Position numbers and translations under genes: made by a program | From: Sphingomonas crusticola | Lineage (GTDB): Bacteria; Pseudomonadota; Alphaproteobacteria; Sphingomonadales; Sphingomonadaceae | Length of the DNA: 64,000 nt | NCBI RefSeq assembly: GCF_003391115.1 | Contig: NZ_QTJP01000001.1 | Span: 1,054,001 to 1,118,000 of the forward strand | Direction: 5' to 3' | The notes under the pieces: generated by a model | Told to the model about the DNA's origin: nothing | Database searches by the model: none | The model's input: only the letters and a program-made list of their open reading frames with translations | Shown: one piece after another, positions 1 through 9,470 of the stretch | Position numbering within the stretch: the stretch's first letter is position 1 | How the letters are laid out: each line of letters starts with the position of its first letter

Positions 1-1166
1 ACTAGGGCGATCAGGGTGAACCAGAGCAGGCTCAGCACCATAGCGACCGCGGCCAGGATGCCGATTTCCATGGCGAGTTCGAGATAGGTGCTGTGCGCCA
101 TCTCGTAATTTTGCCCCGGCAAGGTCGTGTCGCGATACATCGGGAACACAGTTTCGAAGCTGCCATAGCCGCTGCCGATGAGCGGCGCGGTGGCGATGGC
201 GCTGCGGGTGAGTGCGATCAGCGCGGGTCGGCCGCTCGTCTCACCGGCGGCGATCCGGTCGAACGTATTGGCGCCGCTGGCGTAGAATGCGCCGGCGACG
301 AGAATGACGATGACGACGATCGATCCGCGCCCCCGCAGCTGGCGCGACAGGCTGAGCAGCAGGAGCAAGGTGACGAAGCCGGCAAGGGACGCCAGGAAGC
401 CCATACGCGAATGGCTCTGCAACAGCGCCATGGCGTCGATCAGCGCGCCGACCAGATAGGCGGTGGGCCAACCCGCCATCGCCGCCTGGCGACGGCCGAT
501 CCAGCTCAATGTCGGGTCGGTTTCGCGGAACGCGCGGCGATAAGTGTCGACGAACAGGGTCACCAGCGCCAGCAGGCCGAGGCCGGCAAAGGTGGCGTAG
601 GTGTTGCGGTTGACGAATGTGCCGGTGACATCGTTGAGATAGGCCCAGCGCGTGTAGAAGAGCAGATAATGATTGCCGGTGATGAAGCTCACCAGGCCGT
701 AAAGCGCGATCGCCGCAGCGGCCACCGCGAAGCAATGCACCAGTTCAATCGCGTGCTCACGCGCGCGGGTGAATTGCAGGACCAGCCAGAAGATCATGGC
801 TGCCGACAGGAGGCGGATCAGCGCGGCGCAGCCGGCTTCAGGATCGGCGCTGATGCGGGCGTGAACCGGGCTGCCCAATGTGGCGGCCGTCAGGTCCCAA
901 ATCGGGTGGGCGAGGCCGGGGGGGGCCGGCCACGCGATCTGAATGACGATCCATAGCACCACGCCCGCGAACATCACCGCCGGCGGCCACAGCCACACAC
1001 GCCAGAATAGGCGGAGCCGCCCGGTTGCGACCAGAACCATCCAGGCCACGCTGAGCAGTGCGACGACGATGCCGGCGATGCTCCATGGCCCTGCGCGGAA
1101 GCTGCCCAGCGGAATGGGAATGAGCAGGAGCAGCGCAAGCAGCGTGCGCCAAACGATCTTGGTCAA
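1..1166 (-). CDS. O-antigen ligase / Wzy-like polysaccharide polymerase (3' end missing)
   Basis: The reverse strand is open from the window edge to a TTG codon at 1166 and gives about 388 residues of a very hydrophobic protein with many predicted membrane segments. The stretch TFVNRNTYATFAGLG followed by further helices, and a late periplasmic-type loop (TLPGQNYEMAHSTYLELAME), are typical of the Wzy_C/O-antigen ligase family, which polymerises or ligates lipid-linked sugar repeats on the periplasmic face. The TTG overlaps the TGA of the upstream gene (TTGA), which points to translational coupling. The C-terminus lies beyond position 1. The role as EPS polymerase is inferred from the Wzc, Wza and sugar-transferase neighbours. 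Confidence 0.8.
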   Translation of the reverse strand, partial: MTKIVWRTLLALLLLIPIPLGSFRAGPWSIAGIVVALLSVAWMVLVATGRLRLFWRVWLWPPAVMFAGVVLWIVIQIAWPAPPGLAHPIWDLTAATLGSPVHARISADPEAGCAALIRLLSAAMIFWLVLQFTRAREHAIELVHCFAVAAAAIALYGLVSFITGNHYLLFYTRWAYLNDVTGTFVNRNTYATFAGLGLLALVTLFVDTYRRAFRETDPTLSWIGRRQAAMAGWPTAYLVGALIDAMALLQSHSRMGFLASLAGFVTLLLLLSLSRQLRGRGSIVVIVILVAGAFYASGANTFDRIAAGETSGRPALIALTRSAIATAPLIGSGYGSFETVFPMYRDTTLPGQNYEMAHSTYLELAMEIGILAAVAMVLSLLWFTLIAL

Positions 1167-1867
1167 GGTTTCGCCTCGGCCTGGCGCTTAAGCCGCGCGC
1201 CCGCCCCGGCGACCCACGCCTTGGTCGCCTGTTCGAAGGCGGCGGCTTGTTCGCTGCCGGCGAGGATGGCGCGCACGGGTGCTTCGACACCGCCGCGGCG
1301 CGCCGCCTGCGCCAAGGAAGCCGGATCGCCTTCGGCCAGGACGCGCACCTGATCGATAACTGAGGCGGTGAGGCTGCGGTCGTATGGCGCGATCTTCATG
1401 CCCAGCAGAAGGCGCGACTGCATCAGATTGGGGACATATCGGCCGACCATGACCGACATCTCCCACGCCCGGGTCGCGCCGGGAATGTCGCCCCGTTGGA
1501 AGCGCAGGAATGCCAGTAAGGTCCAACCATAAGCCGACATCGGCGCGCTCCTGAGGGAGGCACGGGTCAGCTGCTCGACCCGGGGCAGTTCGCGCGTGCG
1601 CAGCGGCGCGGGCAGCGCCAGTAGCGCGCGCGCGGCATGGAGGCGATACCGGGACCCCTCGAACCATGGTGCGGCGCGGACGTTAGCAGCCGCTGCCGCA
1701 CGGGCCTGATCGGCTGATATCGCCACCTGGCCTTCGGCGGACGCTATGCTCTCGCTTGAAGGAAGGGTGGTAAAGACGGCGACGGTTGACGTCGTACTCA
1801 ACCAGCCCAGCAGAGCGACAAACGGGACAAGGAACAGGATCGCGGCGAGGCTAGCTCGCGGTACCAT
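1163..1867 (-). CDS. membrane-anchored EPS-locus protein of unknown function
   Basis: This 234-residue protein (start chosen at MVPRASL) has one N-terminal hydrophobic helix (about residues 5-25) and then an Ala/Arg-rich, helical, tetratricopeptide-like region with paired helices (for example APWFEGSRYRLHAARALLAL and AYGWTLLAFLRFQRGD). I do not recognise a named family. It overlaps the 3' end of the kinase gene by 17 nt and the polymerase start by 4 nt, so all three are almost certainly one transcript. A helper of polymerisation or chain length is possible but is inference only. Earlier in-frame ATGs at 1900 and 1924 would lengthen the overlap with the kinase gene. Confidence 0.7.
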   Translation of the reverse strand: MVPRASLAAILFLVPFVALLGWLSTTSTVAVFTTLPSSESIASAEGQVAISADQARAAAAANVRAAPWFEGSRYRLHAARALLALPAPLRTRELPRVEQLTRASLRSAPMSAYGWTLLAFLRFQRGDIPGATRAWEMSVMVGRYVPNLMQSRLLLGMKIAPYDRSLTASVIDQVRVLAEGDPASLAQAARRGGVEAPVRAILAGSEQAAAFEQATKAWVAGAGARLKRQAEAKP

Positions 1868-4097
1868 AATATTCGCTATATTTGGAATAATGGTAGCCAT
1901 AGTCGCCGAAGCCGTACTTGGCATGGCGCAACACGTTCACCTGGCTGAGCACCGAACCGGCCAAGGGCGCGCCCACGCGCCGCAGCTGCCTGATCGTCGC
2001 CTGGACGACTGGCAGCGGGGTTTCGCCCCAACGGACCACCAGGATCATCTTATCGACCACCTTGGCCAGAATCTGGCTGTCGGTCAGCGGCGCGAAGGGC
2101 GGTGAGTCGATGACGATGAATTTATATTCGTTACGCAGCCGCTGAAGCAGGCGCATCATCTGATCCGAGCGCAACATGTCAGCCGGATTTACCGCACCCT
2201 TGCCCGCCGATAGCACGTGCAGACCGGTCGCTTCGTCGAGGTACAATGCCTCCTCGAACGTGGACGCGCCGCTGAGAACCTGGACCAACCCGATCTCATT
2301 TTCGAACCCAAGTGCCTTGTGAACCCGCGGGTGGCGCGTGTCGCAATCGAGGAGGATGGTCTTCGCACCCGCCTGAGCCGAGACGCGCGCTAAACCAACG
2401 CTCGTGAAAGTTTTGCCTTCGCCGGGGACCGACGAGGAAAGCATCACCATCTGCGGCGGATTATCGACGTCGGCGAGAGCGAGCGAACTGCGTAATGTCC
2501 GCAACGCCTCCGGCACCATCGAAGCCGGGCGCTCAAGAACAATATCTTCCGGACGCTCGAGGCCGGTCTTGATCGTCGGCAGGAACGCCAGCGTCGCCCC
2601 GCCACCAATGTTTTCAAGCAGGTTCGCGCTTCGCACCGTATTGTCGAGCCGCTCGAGCGCGAACGCCAAAGCGCCACCGCCCAGCAGACCGAGCAAAATC
2701 GCAACGGCGAGCGTCTGGCTTACCTTGGGAAACGAGGCAGAGAGCGGGATGTCTGCGCCCGACACGACCCGCGCATCGGCCTGTTGCAGATCGACCTGCT
2801 GGTTGGTTTCCTTGAGGCGGTTCAGGAACACTTCGTAAATGGACTTGTTGGCATCAGACTCGCGCTGGAGTTCACGCAGGCGCACACCTGCGGTACCGCC
2901 GGCGCTGACCGCATTCTCGACCTGCCCTAGGCTCGAGGCGAGCGTCGATTCACGCGCACGCTCGATCGCAACGTCGTTCGCAGTCGAAGCCGCGACTTTA
3001 CCAACCTCATCGCTGATCTTCGCGCGCAGATCCCGAAGCTCCGCTTCCGCGTTGATGATCTTCGGATGCCGCTCGCCATAGGTAGAGCGCAGCTCGCCGA
3101 TTTTGCGGACGACTTCGCCTTCCTGGCTGCGCAGCTGCTGAATCAGCGGCGACTGAAGGATCGCACCCGATGCCTCAACGCCGCCGTCTCCACCGCCGGC
3201 GCGAAGTCGCCGCAGCTGCTGAAGTTGCGCTTCTTTCGCGGCGCGTTCCGCTCGTGCGGTGATGAGCTGGGAATTGAGCTGCGACATTTGCTGGCTTGCT
3301 ATAGTCGAGCCTTGGTCGGAGCCGACCAGGCCAGCCCGCGCGCGATAACCTTCTGCGGCGCGATCGGTAGCAACAGCCTGCGAGCGCAGTTCATCGACGC
3401 GCTGTGCGAGATAGGCGGACGCCTTCTTGGTTGCATCATATTTGGCGGCGATGCCGTCGGTAATATAGATATCTGCCAGCGTATTCGCGATCTGGGCCGC
3501 CAGCTGCGGAGACTGCGATGTCGCCGTCACAGTAAGCACATAGGAACGCGGAACCGCCGCCACCGTGATCGCGCCGGCAACCCGGCCTACCAGGCTAGCG
3601 CGCTGCCGGGCTGCCTCAACCGGGGACAACTCCTGCTTGGCCGCCTCTTTACGCGTTCCGAACCATGTACCCGGATTGAGGAGGGAGAAGGCTTCCTGCT
3701 TGCGCACCGCCGGATTGAATTCAGGCTCTTGATCCAGGTGGAGCTTGTCCACGACCAGGCCCGCCAGCCTGCGTGACCGAAGAATTGACGCCTGGGTCTC
3801 CATGGTCGCCTGGTCCGGCGCGAGGCCGGACATCACGTCCTGGATGTTGACCACTTGGGTCTTTTGGGTCTGTACCGCAACCGACGCCGTCGCGGAATAG
3901 CGCGGCTTGACCTGAAGAAGAGCAAGGGTCGTCAGTATCGCGACCACAATCGCGGTACCGATGATCACCTTCCAGCGACGCCTCAGGAATAGAATCAATC
4001 CGCTAAGATCGATCCCAGGATTGTCATTCCCGAAAATGCCGCTTCCGGGCTCGCGCTCAACCACGCCGGTGGAACCGGCCAGCGACGGCATATACAT
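1851..4097 (-). CDS. Wzc/GumC-type polysaccharide co-polymerase with BY-kinase domain
   Basis: A 748-residue inner-membrane protein that controls EPS chain length and export. TM1 lies at about 43-62, followed by a Wzz domain and long coiled coils (about 220-440). TM2 is at about 462-480. The cytoplasmic BY-kinase has Walker A SSSVPGEGKT (554-563), Walker A' ILLDCD (581-586) and Walker B FIVIDSPP (660-667). The C-terminus carries a tyrosine cluster of seven Tyr between residues 728 and 744, the usual autophosphorylation tail. Kinase and transmembrane parts are fused, as in proteobacterial Wzc. It is followed by the membrane protein and the polymerase, and preceded by the beta-barrel gene only 14 nt upstream. 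Confidence 0.95.
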   Translation of the reverse strand: MYMPSLAGSTGVVEREPGSGIFGNDNPGIDLSGLILFLRRRWKVIIGTAIVVAILTTLALLQVKPRYSATASVAVQTQKTQVVNIQDVMSGLAPDQATMETQASILRSRRLAGLVVDKLHLDQEPEFNPAVRKQEAFSLLNPGTWFGTRKEAAKQELSPVEAARQRASLVGRVAGAITVAAVPRSYVLTVTATSQSPQLAAQIANTLADIYITDGIAAKYDATKKASAYLAQRVDELRSQAVATDRAAEGYRARAGLVGSDQGSTIASQQMSQLNSQLITARAERAAKEAQLQQLRRLRAGGGDGGVEASGAILQSPLIQQLRSQEGEVVRKIGELRSTYGERHPKIINAEAELRDLRAKISDEVGKVAASTANDVAIERARESTLASSLGQVENAVSAGGTAGVRLRELQRESDANKSIYEVFLNRLKETNQQVDLQQADARVVSGADIPLSASFPKVSQTLAVAILLGLLGGGALAFALERLDNTVRSANLLENIGGGATLAFLPTIKTGLERPEDIVLERPASMVPEALRTLRSSLALADVDNPPQMVMLSSSVPGEGKTFTSVGLARVSAQAGAKTILLDCDTRHPRVHKALGFENEIGLVQVLSGASTFEEALYLDEATGLHVLSAGKGAVNPADMLRSDQMMRLLQRLRNEYKFIVIDSPPFAPLTDSQILAKVVDKMILVVRWGETPLPVVQATIRQLRRVGAPLAGSVLSQVNVLRHAKYGFGDYGYHYSKYSEYYGTAS

Positions 4098-4111
4098 GGT
4101 ACTAAACTTCC

Positions 4112-5434
4112 TTAGAGCTGAAGCCCCAGCGTCGCGGTAATACGGTTACGATTATACTCAAGGCCTGGCCCCGTGAATGACGAAGACTTCTTCGACCAAT
4201 CGTAGGTTATGCCGCCGTAAAGGTTGCGATTGAACAGGTAACGCCCGCCCACCGAAGCGCCATAATTGTCGTCGTTGCGCGTCGTCGGAACCAGCCGGCT
4301 TCCGCGGTAATCGTCATGCCCGTAACGGACATCGGCAGTGAGGATCAATGTCCGGAGGACCTCATAATCAATCGACAGCGAACCGGAGGTTGAAACAAAC
4401 CCACGGAAGCCGGCCACGACGGTTTCTTGCACCGTCCGATCGATATTGAGACGCACAGTGGCAAGCGGCGTCGGCAGCCACGTCAGGCTGGTGCCAAATA
4501 CCGGGGCGCTGATATCCGAGAAGCGCGGATCCTTATACGTCCGATTGAGATAACCGGCGAACACTTCGCCCTGCAGAAGTCGTGTCAGCTCGAACTGCAC
4601 ACCAAGCGTGCCGCGCACTTCCTTCGAGTCACGGTTGTAGCCGGCGTCGTCGAAATTCAAATCATAGCCGATCTTCTGATACGAGCCGCGCGCCAGCACG
4701 CGATAGCCAGGCGACAGCTCGAGGCCAACGCGGCCGGCTATGCGAGACACACTACGATCGCGGTCATCGTTATTAACGATCGCGCCGCTGATCTGGCGGT
4801 TATCCGCGAAATTATACTTACGGTAAGACGCGTCCAGACCATAAGACAAACGCGTAATATCGGACGAAATTCCGGCACCCGCCTCGGTGAGGTTATATTT
4901 GGTGGGATCGCGGTCCGTATAAGACGCGTTGGGATCGCCACGATCCTCGTGCGCTTTGCTGTAGCCGCCTGCGCCATAGATGAAGAGACCACGCCGAGCT
5001 TCTGCCTGGGCATTGCCACCGAGGCTCCAATCGGTGCGGTTTTCCGACGTATTGTCGAAATATTGATAGCGATCGACTGCCGCCCGCAAGGCGGTCGTGA
5101 CCGTCCCGAAATCGCCGCGAAGATCGGCCTGGGGACTTATCCGGGCGATGAAGTCGTCAGTCTTATTCTGCAACGCATAGATGTTGTCGTTATACATCAG
5201 CTGCGTTTCCAGCTTGGGAAACAGCGTGAACGATCCGAACCGCGCCCCGACCGGCTCCAACGCCCGGCGAGCAGCGTCGTCATCCTGCAGCACCTGCGAC
5301 GCGGTGCGCGTGGGAAGAGCCGTCTGCGTGACGACCGTGTTGTTTACGACCGGAGCCGTGTCCGTCGTCTGTGCAACGGCAGAGGACGCAAGAATGAACG
5401 CGGTCGACGCCGCAAGATAGGTCGCGAAGCGCAT
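4112..5434 (-). CDS. outer-membrane beta-barrel protein of the EPS locus
   Basis: A 440-residue secreted protein. The start at 5434 is preferred because GGGGGAAGCTG lies directly before the ATG and the protein then opens with a clear signal peptide (MRFATYLAASTAFILASSAVAQ). The mature part shows alternating amphipathic strands rich in Tyr, Arg and Asp with aromatic ends, and the C-terminus ends in a hydrophobic strand (ITATLGLQL), as in outer-membrane barrels of the BBP2/GumC-neighbour type found in sphingomonad and Caulobacter EPS loci. It may be the outer-membrane exit or a surface anchor for the polymer. Family placement comes from composition and context, not from a unique motif. Confidence 0.8.
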   Translation of the reverse strand: MRFATYLAASTAFILASSAVAQTTDTAPVVNNTVVTQTALPTRTASQVLQDDDAARRALEPVGARFGSFTLFPKLETQLMYNDNIYALQNKTDDFIARISPQADLRGDFGTVTTALRAAVDRYQYFDNTSENRTDWSLGGNAQAEARRGLFIYGAGGYSKAHEDRGDPNASYTDRDPTKYNLTEAGAGISSDITRLSYGLDASYRKYNFADNRQISGAIVNNDDRDRSVSRIAGRVGLELSPGYRVLARGSYQKIGYDLNFDDAGYNRDSKEVRGTLGVQFELTRLLQGEVFAGYLNRTYKDPRFSDISAPVFGTSLTWLPTPLATVRLNIDRTVQETVVAGFRGFVSTSGSLSIDYEVLRTLILTADVRYGHDDYRGSRLVPTTRNDDNYGASVGGRYLFNRNLYGGITYDWSKKSSSFTGPGLEYNRNRITATLGLQL

Positions 5435-5506
5435 CAGCTTCCCCCAATATAAAAGCTGCAAATATAAACCCGGCAATACGGCCGCCGATCGCGGCCGATC
5501 ATCAAG

Positions 5507-6208
5507 TTAGGCTGGGCTACCGCTATTGCCCTTCGACGGGTCCGTCGCTGGCGGCTCGGGAGCCGTCGTGTCGGGAACTGTCGTCGTCGCGTCAGTCGCC
5601 GCCGAAGGCGTCTGATCGGCACTCGCGGTCGGAACCGAAGTAACCAGCGAATCACGCGCCGCAGGTACTGTATTATCGGTAAGCGCGGCCAGCTGCGTCG
5701 GCGAAACATCCTGCGCAGCCGATGCAAGCGCGGCTGCCGGAGCAACATTGCCGTTGTTCGCCGCCACAGAGGTAGCAACCGAGTCAACGCTTACGTTGGC
5801 AGCGGTCGCAGCCGCGGCCACGATTGTCGCCGCAGCCGCAGCCTGTTGCGATGGCGGAAGCGCAGCAACCGCCGCGACGGCGATCTCATTGACCGCTTCA
5901 GGATGCGCGGCAGCAGCCGCCGAAACGATGGAGGTCGCGAAGGTCGGGTGGGCAGCTACCGCCGCCTGAACCAGCTGCGCAATCTGCGCCGGCGTCATGT
6001 TCGCGCTGGCTGCCGCAATAAGGTCATTAACCTGTTCGGGCGTCGTGGCCGCCTGGATCTGCGCCACCGTGTCGGCGGTAACAGCGACGCCCGCCGGTGC
6101 CGAAGGCTGGACCTGAGCCCAGGCAATGCCGGCGATCGATGCCGACATCACAGCGCCCAAGAGGGCCGCACGCTTGAGAGGGGTGCCGCTAACTTTCAGA
6201 ATGGCCAT
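5507..6208 (-). CDS. Ala-rich secreted protein, hypothetical
   Basis: This 233-residue protein starts at the ATG preceded by GAGG with a 7-nt gap; a GTG at 6214 is an alternative. Residues 1-31 form a signal peptide ending GIAWAQ. The body is made of Ala/Val-rich amphipathic helices with repeating units such as TPAQIAQLVQAAVAAHP and SIVSAAAAAHPEAVNEIAVAA. A Thr/Pro/Asp-rich disordered tail follows (about residues 185-233). I recognise no family. It is the first gene of the leftward EPS operon, 72 nt before the beta-barrel gene, so it is probably a periplasmic or surface component of the export apparatus (inference). Confidence 0.7.
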   Translation of the reverse strand: MAILKVSGTPLKRAALLGAVMSASIAGIAWAQVQPSAPAGVAVTADTVAQIQAATTPEQVNDLIAAASANMTPAQIAQLVQAAVAAHPTFATSIVSAAAAAHPEAVNEIAVAAVAALPPSQQAAAAATIVAAAATAANVSVDSVATSVAANNGNVAPAAALASAAQDVSPTQLAALTDNTVPAARDSLVTSVPTASADQTPSAATDATTTVPDTTAPEPPATDPSKGNSGSPA

Positions 6209-6232
6209 GGTCACACCTCGATCCCCATTACT

Positions 6233-6247
6233 GCCACATATGGTGGC
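6233..6247. promoter_or_regulatory. inverted repeat upstream of the leftward EPS operon
   Basis: GCCAC-ATATG-GTGGC is a perfect 5-bp inverted repeat with a 5-bp spacer, 25 bp upstream of the start of the Ala-rich gene. On the operon strand it is flanked by the near-repeats CAGTAACG and CAGTAATG. It could be an operator or a leader hairpin. No regulator can be assigned. Confidence 0.3.
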
Positions 6248-6335
6248 GTTACTGTCCTACTCGGTACCACAAAGCAGGCTGGAGTAAATGGTTTAATCTA
6301 CGTTTTGCGGATTTCGCATTTATGTTGCACTGCGA

Positions 6336-7091
6336 TCACAACAGCCGAACCGCCGCTCCCTCGATCACTGCACAGGAGAGTAGCCCCGTGGCGTAAGCAC
6401 CTGTATCGAGCGAAATCTTGTTCGCCGCCACCACGGCGTTTTCGACGATGGTGTGCCCATGTACAACCCGCCATGGCAGCAACTCTGTGCTGGCGAGGAA
6501 AGGATCGCGAATGGTCAGCAGGTCACGCCGCGACTGTTTGGCGAGGGGGAGGCCTGGCCGCACACCCGCATGAACGAACAAAAATCCCCCCATCAGGATG
6601 GACAATTCCAGACCTTGGAGGAACTCAAGGTGCGAGGGCGGCAGGCGCTCGGAGAGCTGACGCGCGAGCGCGGGCATCAGCGAAGCGCTGGGCGCTCCGC
6701 CCGCCCACACGCCGTAACTGGCCAGCGTTGCCGTGCCGCCGAAACTGAGCCAGTCCGCTCCGTCGCGCGGGCTCGACAGGAAGTGCAGCATCGCGTCTTC
6801 ATGATTCCCGAGCAGGAAGCGGGCGGGAAGCCCCGCAAATCGCCGCGGCAGCAGCTTCTCGATGACATCGCGCGAGGCCAAGCCGCGATCAATATAATCA
6901 CCGAGGAATATCACCGTCGCGCTCGATGTTGGCTGGTAGTCGCGCAGGTCAGCCGCGATGCGCTCTTCCATAGCCCGCAAGCAATCGAGATGGCCGTGAA
7001 TATCGCCGACAGCGTAAACACGTTCACCCTCGGGCAAGCGATGCTCTTCTACGACCTCGACGGGCCGGCGAAAGAAAAAGCGTTTTGGCAT
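6336..7091 (-). CDS. PPP-family metallophosphatase (serine/threonine phosphatase-like)
   Basis: A 251-residue cytoplasmic enzyme with the full calcineurin-type metal-binding set: GDIHGH (about residue 30), GDYIDRG (about 64), LLGNHED (about 94), and later histidines in FVHAG and VHGHT. These ligate two metals and hydrolyse phosphomonoesters. The family includes PrpA/PrpB protein phosphatases and ApaH-like enzymes. It sits between the Wzc-type kinase operon and the export gene and is divergent from the latter. No low-molecular-weight tyrosine phosphatase (Wzb) gene is visible in the locus. The substrate is not known from sequence. Confidence 0.85.
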   Translation of the reverse strand: MPKRFFFRRPVEVVEEHRLPEGERVYAVGDIHGHLDCLRAMEERIAADLRDYQPTSSATVIFLGDYIDRGLASRDVIEKLLPRRFAGLPARFLLGNHEDAMLHFLSSPRDGADWLSFGGTATLASYGVWAGGAPSASLMPALARQLSERLPPSHLEFLQGLELSILMGGFLFVHAGVRPGLPLAKQSRRDLLTIRDPFLASTELLPWRVVHGHTIVENAVVAANKISLDTGAYATGLLSCAVIEGAAVRLL

Positions 7092-7154
7092 GGTGGTGTC
7101 CGCGCTTATGAACGCCGCTGCGTGTTAGTGCAAAAAAATTAGGACTATCGGATC

Positions 7155-7769
7155 ATGGGGATGAAAGCAGTTATTGGGTCGCTGGCACTGTTTGCCAGCT
7201 TGTTAGGCGCTGCAGCTCCTGCAGTCGCACAGAGCACGCCCGCAACGAAGACTGAACTTGCTTCGGCCCCTAGTTCCCCGGCCGGACCGGCGGTCGCCGC
7301 AGTGGACCCCGGCGCCTATCGCCTGGGATCGGGCGATAAGGTGCGGATTACGGTGTTCAATGAAGAAACCCTATCCGGCGAATATGAGGTCGACGGCTCC
7401 GGGACGCTCAATCTGCAACTGATCGGCGCGATCAATGTGCAGGGGCGGTCGATCCCTGAGGTGACCGCGATCATCGTCGGCAAGCTCAAAGAAGGTTATC
7501 TACAGAATCCTTCCGTCGCGATCGAAGTGCTCAACTACCGGCCCTTCTACGTTCTCGGCGAGGTTAAGGAGCCCGGCAAATATCCCTACGTCAGCGGTAT
7601 GACGGTGCTCAATGCGATTGCGCTTGCCGGTGGCTATACGTACCGCGGCAAAAAGGATCGTGCGATGGTAATCCGCGCGTCCGATCCTGAGAAGAAGGAG
7701 CAGCGGGTCGCGCCCAACGACGTGATCATGCCTGGTGACATCATTCGCGTACCTGAACGCATCTTCTGA
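7155..7769 (+). CDS. Wza/GumB-type polysaccharide export protein
   Basis: A 204-residue protein with a signal peptide (about 1-26, ending AVAQ), a Poly_export domain (about 52-130, beginning YRLGSGDKVRITVFNEE) and an SLBB-type domain (about 135-200, FYVLGEVKEPGKYPYVSGMTVLNAIALAGG). These proteins form the periplasmic and outer-membrane channel that works with Wzc. It is short, like GumB, and the signal peptide has no lipobox cysteine, so it is probably not lipid-anchored as E. coli Wza is. It is transcribed alone, divergent from the phosphatase gene. Confidence 0.92.
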   Translation: MGMKAVIGSLALFASLLGAAAPAVAQSTPATKTELASAPSSPAGPAVAAVDPGAYRLGSGDKVRITVFNEETLSGEYEVDGSGTLNLQLIGAINVQGRSIPEVTAIIVGKLKEGYLQNPSVAIEVLNYRPFYVLGEVKEPGKYPYVSGMTVLNAIALAGGYTYRGKKDRAMVIRASDPEKKEQRVAPNDVIMPGDIIRVPERIF

Positions 7770-7909
7770 GCGCTGGACATCCGCCGGGCGATGATTGGGC
7801 TCGGCTGCCCCAACGCTGAGACCGTCCTCCCCCTACCTGAGGATAGAAGCTGGACTGCTGCTCATCGATCTAATTGGTGCCGTTGCCAGCGGTCGGCGTA
7901 GGACGCTCG

Positions 7910-9304
7910 CTAAAACGCGTTGGGGTGGAGGATGACCCTTACCGTCGCCAGCAAGATGCGCAGGTCCCGCGTCAGCGTCCATCCCGACAGATATTCGAGG
8001 TCCGCCTGAATGCGATTGGTAAGGTCCGCCGCTGTCGAGGTTGCACCCCGGAAGCCGCGTACCTGGGCAAGCCCGGTCAACCCAGGCTTGGCGGCGTGGC
8101 GCAACCAATAACGTTCATCGACTTCCCAAAACAGGGCGTCGCCGGCAGTCGAGCCAACCGCGTGCGGACGCGGGCCAACGATGCTCATATCCCCTTTCAA
8201 CACGTTGAAGAGCTGGGGTAATTCATCGATGCTAGTTTTGCGAAGCAGGCGCCCCACCCGCGTAACCCGATCGTCGTCGCGCCTCGTAGACTGATGTCCC
8301 TGGGCGTCATGTTCGGCGACGCGCATGCTGCGAAACTTATACATCCGGAACTGGCGGTTGCCCCGACCGATCCGGCTTTGGACGAAGAATATCGGACCGC
8401 CGTCTTCAAGTTTGATCGCCAGTGCGGCGGCTGCTGTCACCAAGAGAAAGATCGGGGAGACGAGAAATAACGCTGCCAGATCGAAGCAGCGCTTGACGAT
8501 TTCGTCCCCCGCGCCGAGCGGTCCCTGCGCGACTACCGCCGTCAGTTGATCGCCATAATAAGAGGTAGACAATAGACCCAGCTGTTCGACCTCGGGGATC
8601 AGCACTTCGATATTCGTTCCCAAGCCCTTCAGCGCGAGCGTCCACGCCCGGCGGCGGCCAGGCTCACAGACGACAACCACGCGATCCGCGGACCGCAGCG
8701 CCTTGCCAATCCGATCGAGCATTTGCGGGGAGGTCAGAATAGGCTTTAGCCCCAGCGCATCGGCATGAAGGATCTTCGTGCCCGGCCGCGCGATTGCGGC
8801 GACATTGTCGCATAGGACAACCTCTTCATAGAGGCCATCGGCGGTAAGCCAGGTTACGGCGTGCTTTACCAGATATCGAAACAGAACGAGCAGGGCTGCC
8901 GAAATCCCGAAGCCGACGCCGATCGCCAGGCGGGAATATTCCGAGCTCACTTTAAGGGCGAAGCCGATACCGACGACGATAAATCCTGTCATGACGAGCG
9001 ATGACAGAGAACGCCGGACTCCAAGGCGCCAATTTTCGAGAACGGCGATGCCATATGCCCGGTTGTTCAGCGAAAGCCCTACAAAAACGGGGATGAGCAC
9101 GAGCAATATCTTGACCGTCTGTTCCGACCAGACATCGTGCAATCGAAAGGCGGATGCGACCGCCATCCCGCCGAACACCGCGATCACATCCCCGGCCGCG
9201 AGCATTTCGAACAAGCGCCAGCGCAACACGGACTTACGCGAGGTACGAGCACGGTCCCGTATGCCGCTCAGCCTTGCGATAAGATTGTCGGCCACGGTAG
9301 CCAT
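7910..9304 (-). CDS. polyprenyl-phosphate sugar-1-phosphate transferase (initiating EPS glycosyltransferase)
   Basis: About 464 residues. The N-terminal half has several membrane helices and a CoA-binding-like nucleotide fold. The C-terminal bacterial sugar transferase domain (about 270-464) carries [43 protein letters not shown] and IVGPRPH, the signature of WbaP/GumD/PssY enzymes that move a sugar phosphate from UDP-sugar to undecaprenyl phosphate. The ATG at 9304 has GGGGA close before it. An in-frame ATG at 9343 lacks a ribosome binding site. The donor sugar (glucose or galactose) cannot be decided here. Confidence 0.93.
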   Translation of the reverse strand: MATVADNLIARLSGIRDRARTSRKSVLRWRLFEMLAAGDVIAVFGGMAVASAFRLHDVWSEQTVKILLVLIPVFVGLSLNNRAYGIAVLENWRLGVRRSLSSLVMTGFIVVGIGFALKVSSEYSRLAIGVGFGISAALLVLFRYLVKHAVTWLTADGLYEEVVLCDNVAAIARPGTKILHADALGLKPILTSPQMLDRIGKALRSADRVVVVCEPGRRRAWTLALKGLGTNIEVLIPEVEQLGLLSTSYYGDQLTAVVAQGPLGAGDEIVKRCFDLAALFLVSPIFLLVTAAAALAIKLEDGGPIFFVQSRIGRGNRQFRMYKFRSMRVAEHDAQGHQSTRRDDDRVTRVGRLLRKTSIDELPQLFNVLKGDMSIVGPRPHAVGSTAGDALFWEVDERYWLRHAAKPGLTGLAQVRGFRGATSTAADLTNRIQADLEYLSGWTLTRDLRILLATVRVILHPNAF

Positions 9305-9470
9305 GCTTCCCCAATGCCACCATTTTGGACTGTTCGACGCCATAAGCTAGGCGCTGAGCAAATCCAAATCGGCAGATATTCGGCACCCTAACACGTTCTT
9401 CGCTGCGGTTGCGGAACAAGTTGCAAGCTTTCGCCGGCGCCTCAGTGAAGCACCCCAGCCCATATTACGC

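Noticed and set aside
93-956. Plus-strand 287-codon frame at the left edge
   Set aside because: The opposite strand encodes a clear multi-helix polymerase. The plus frame has no motif and unlikely composition.
1862-1873. CCATAATATT resembling half of the IclR-like operator
   Set aside because: Lies inside the overlapping EPS coding region, lacks the second half-site and has no promoter beside it.
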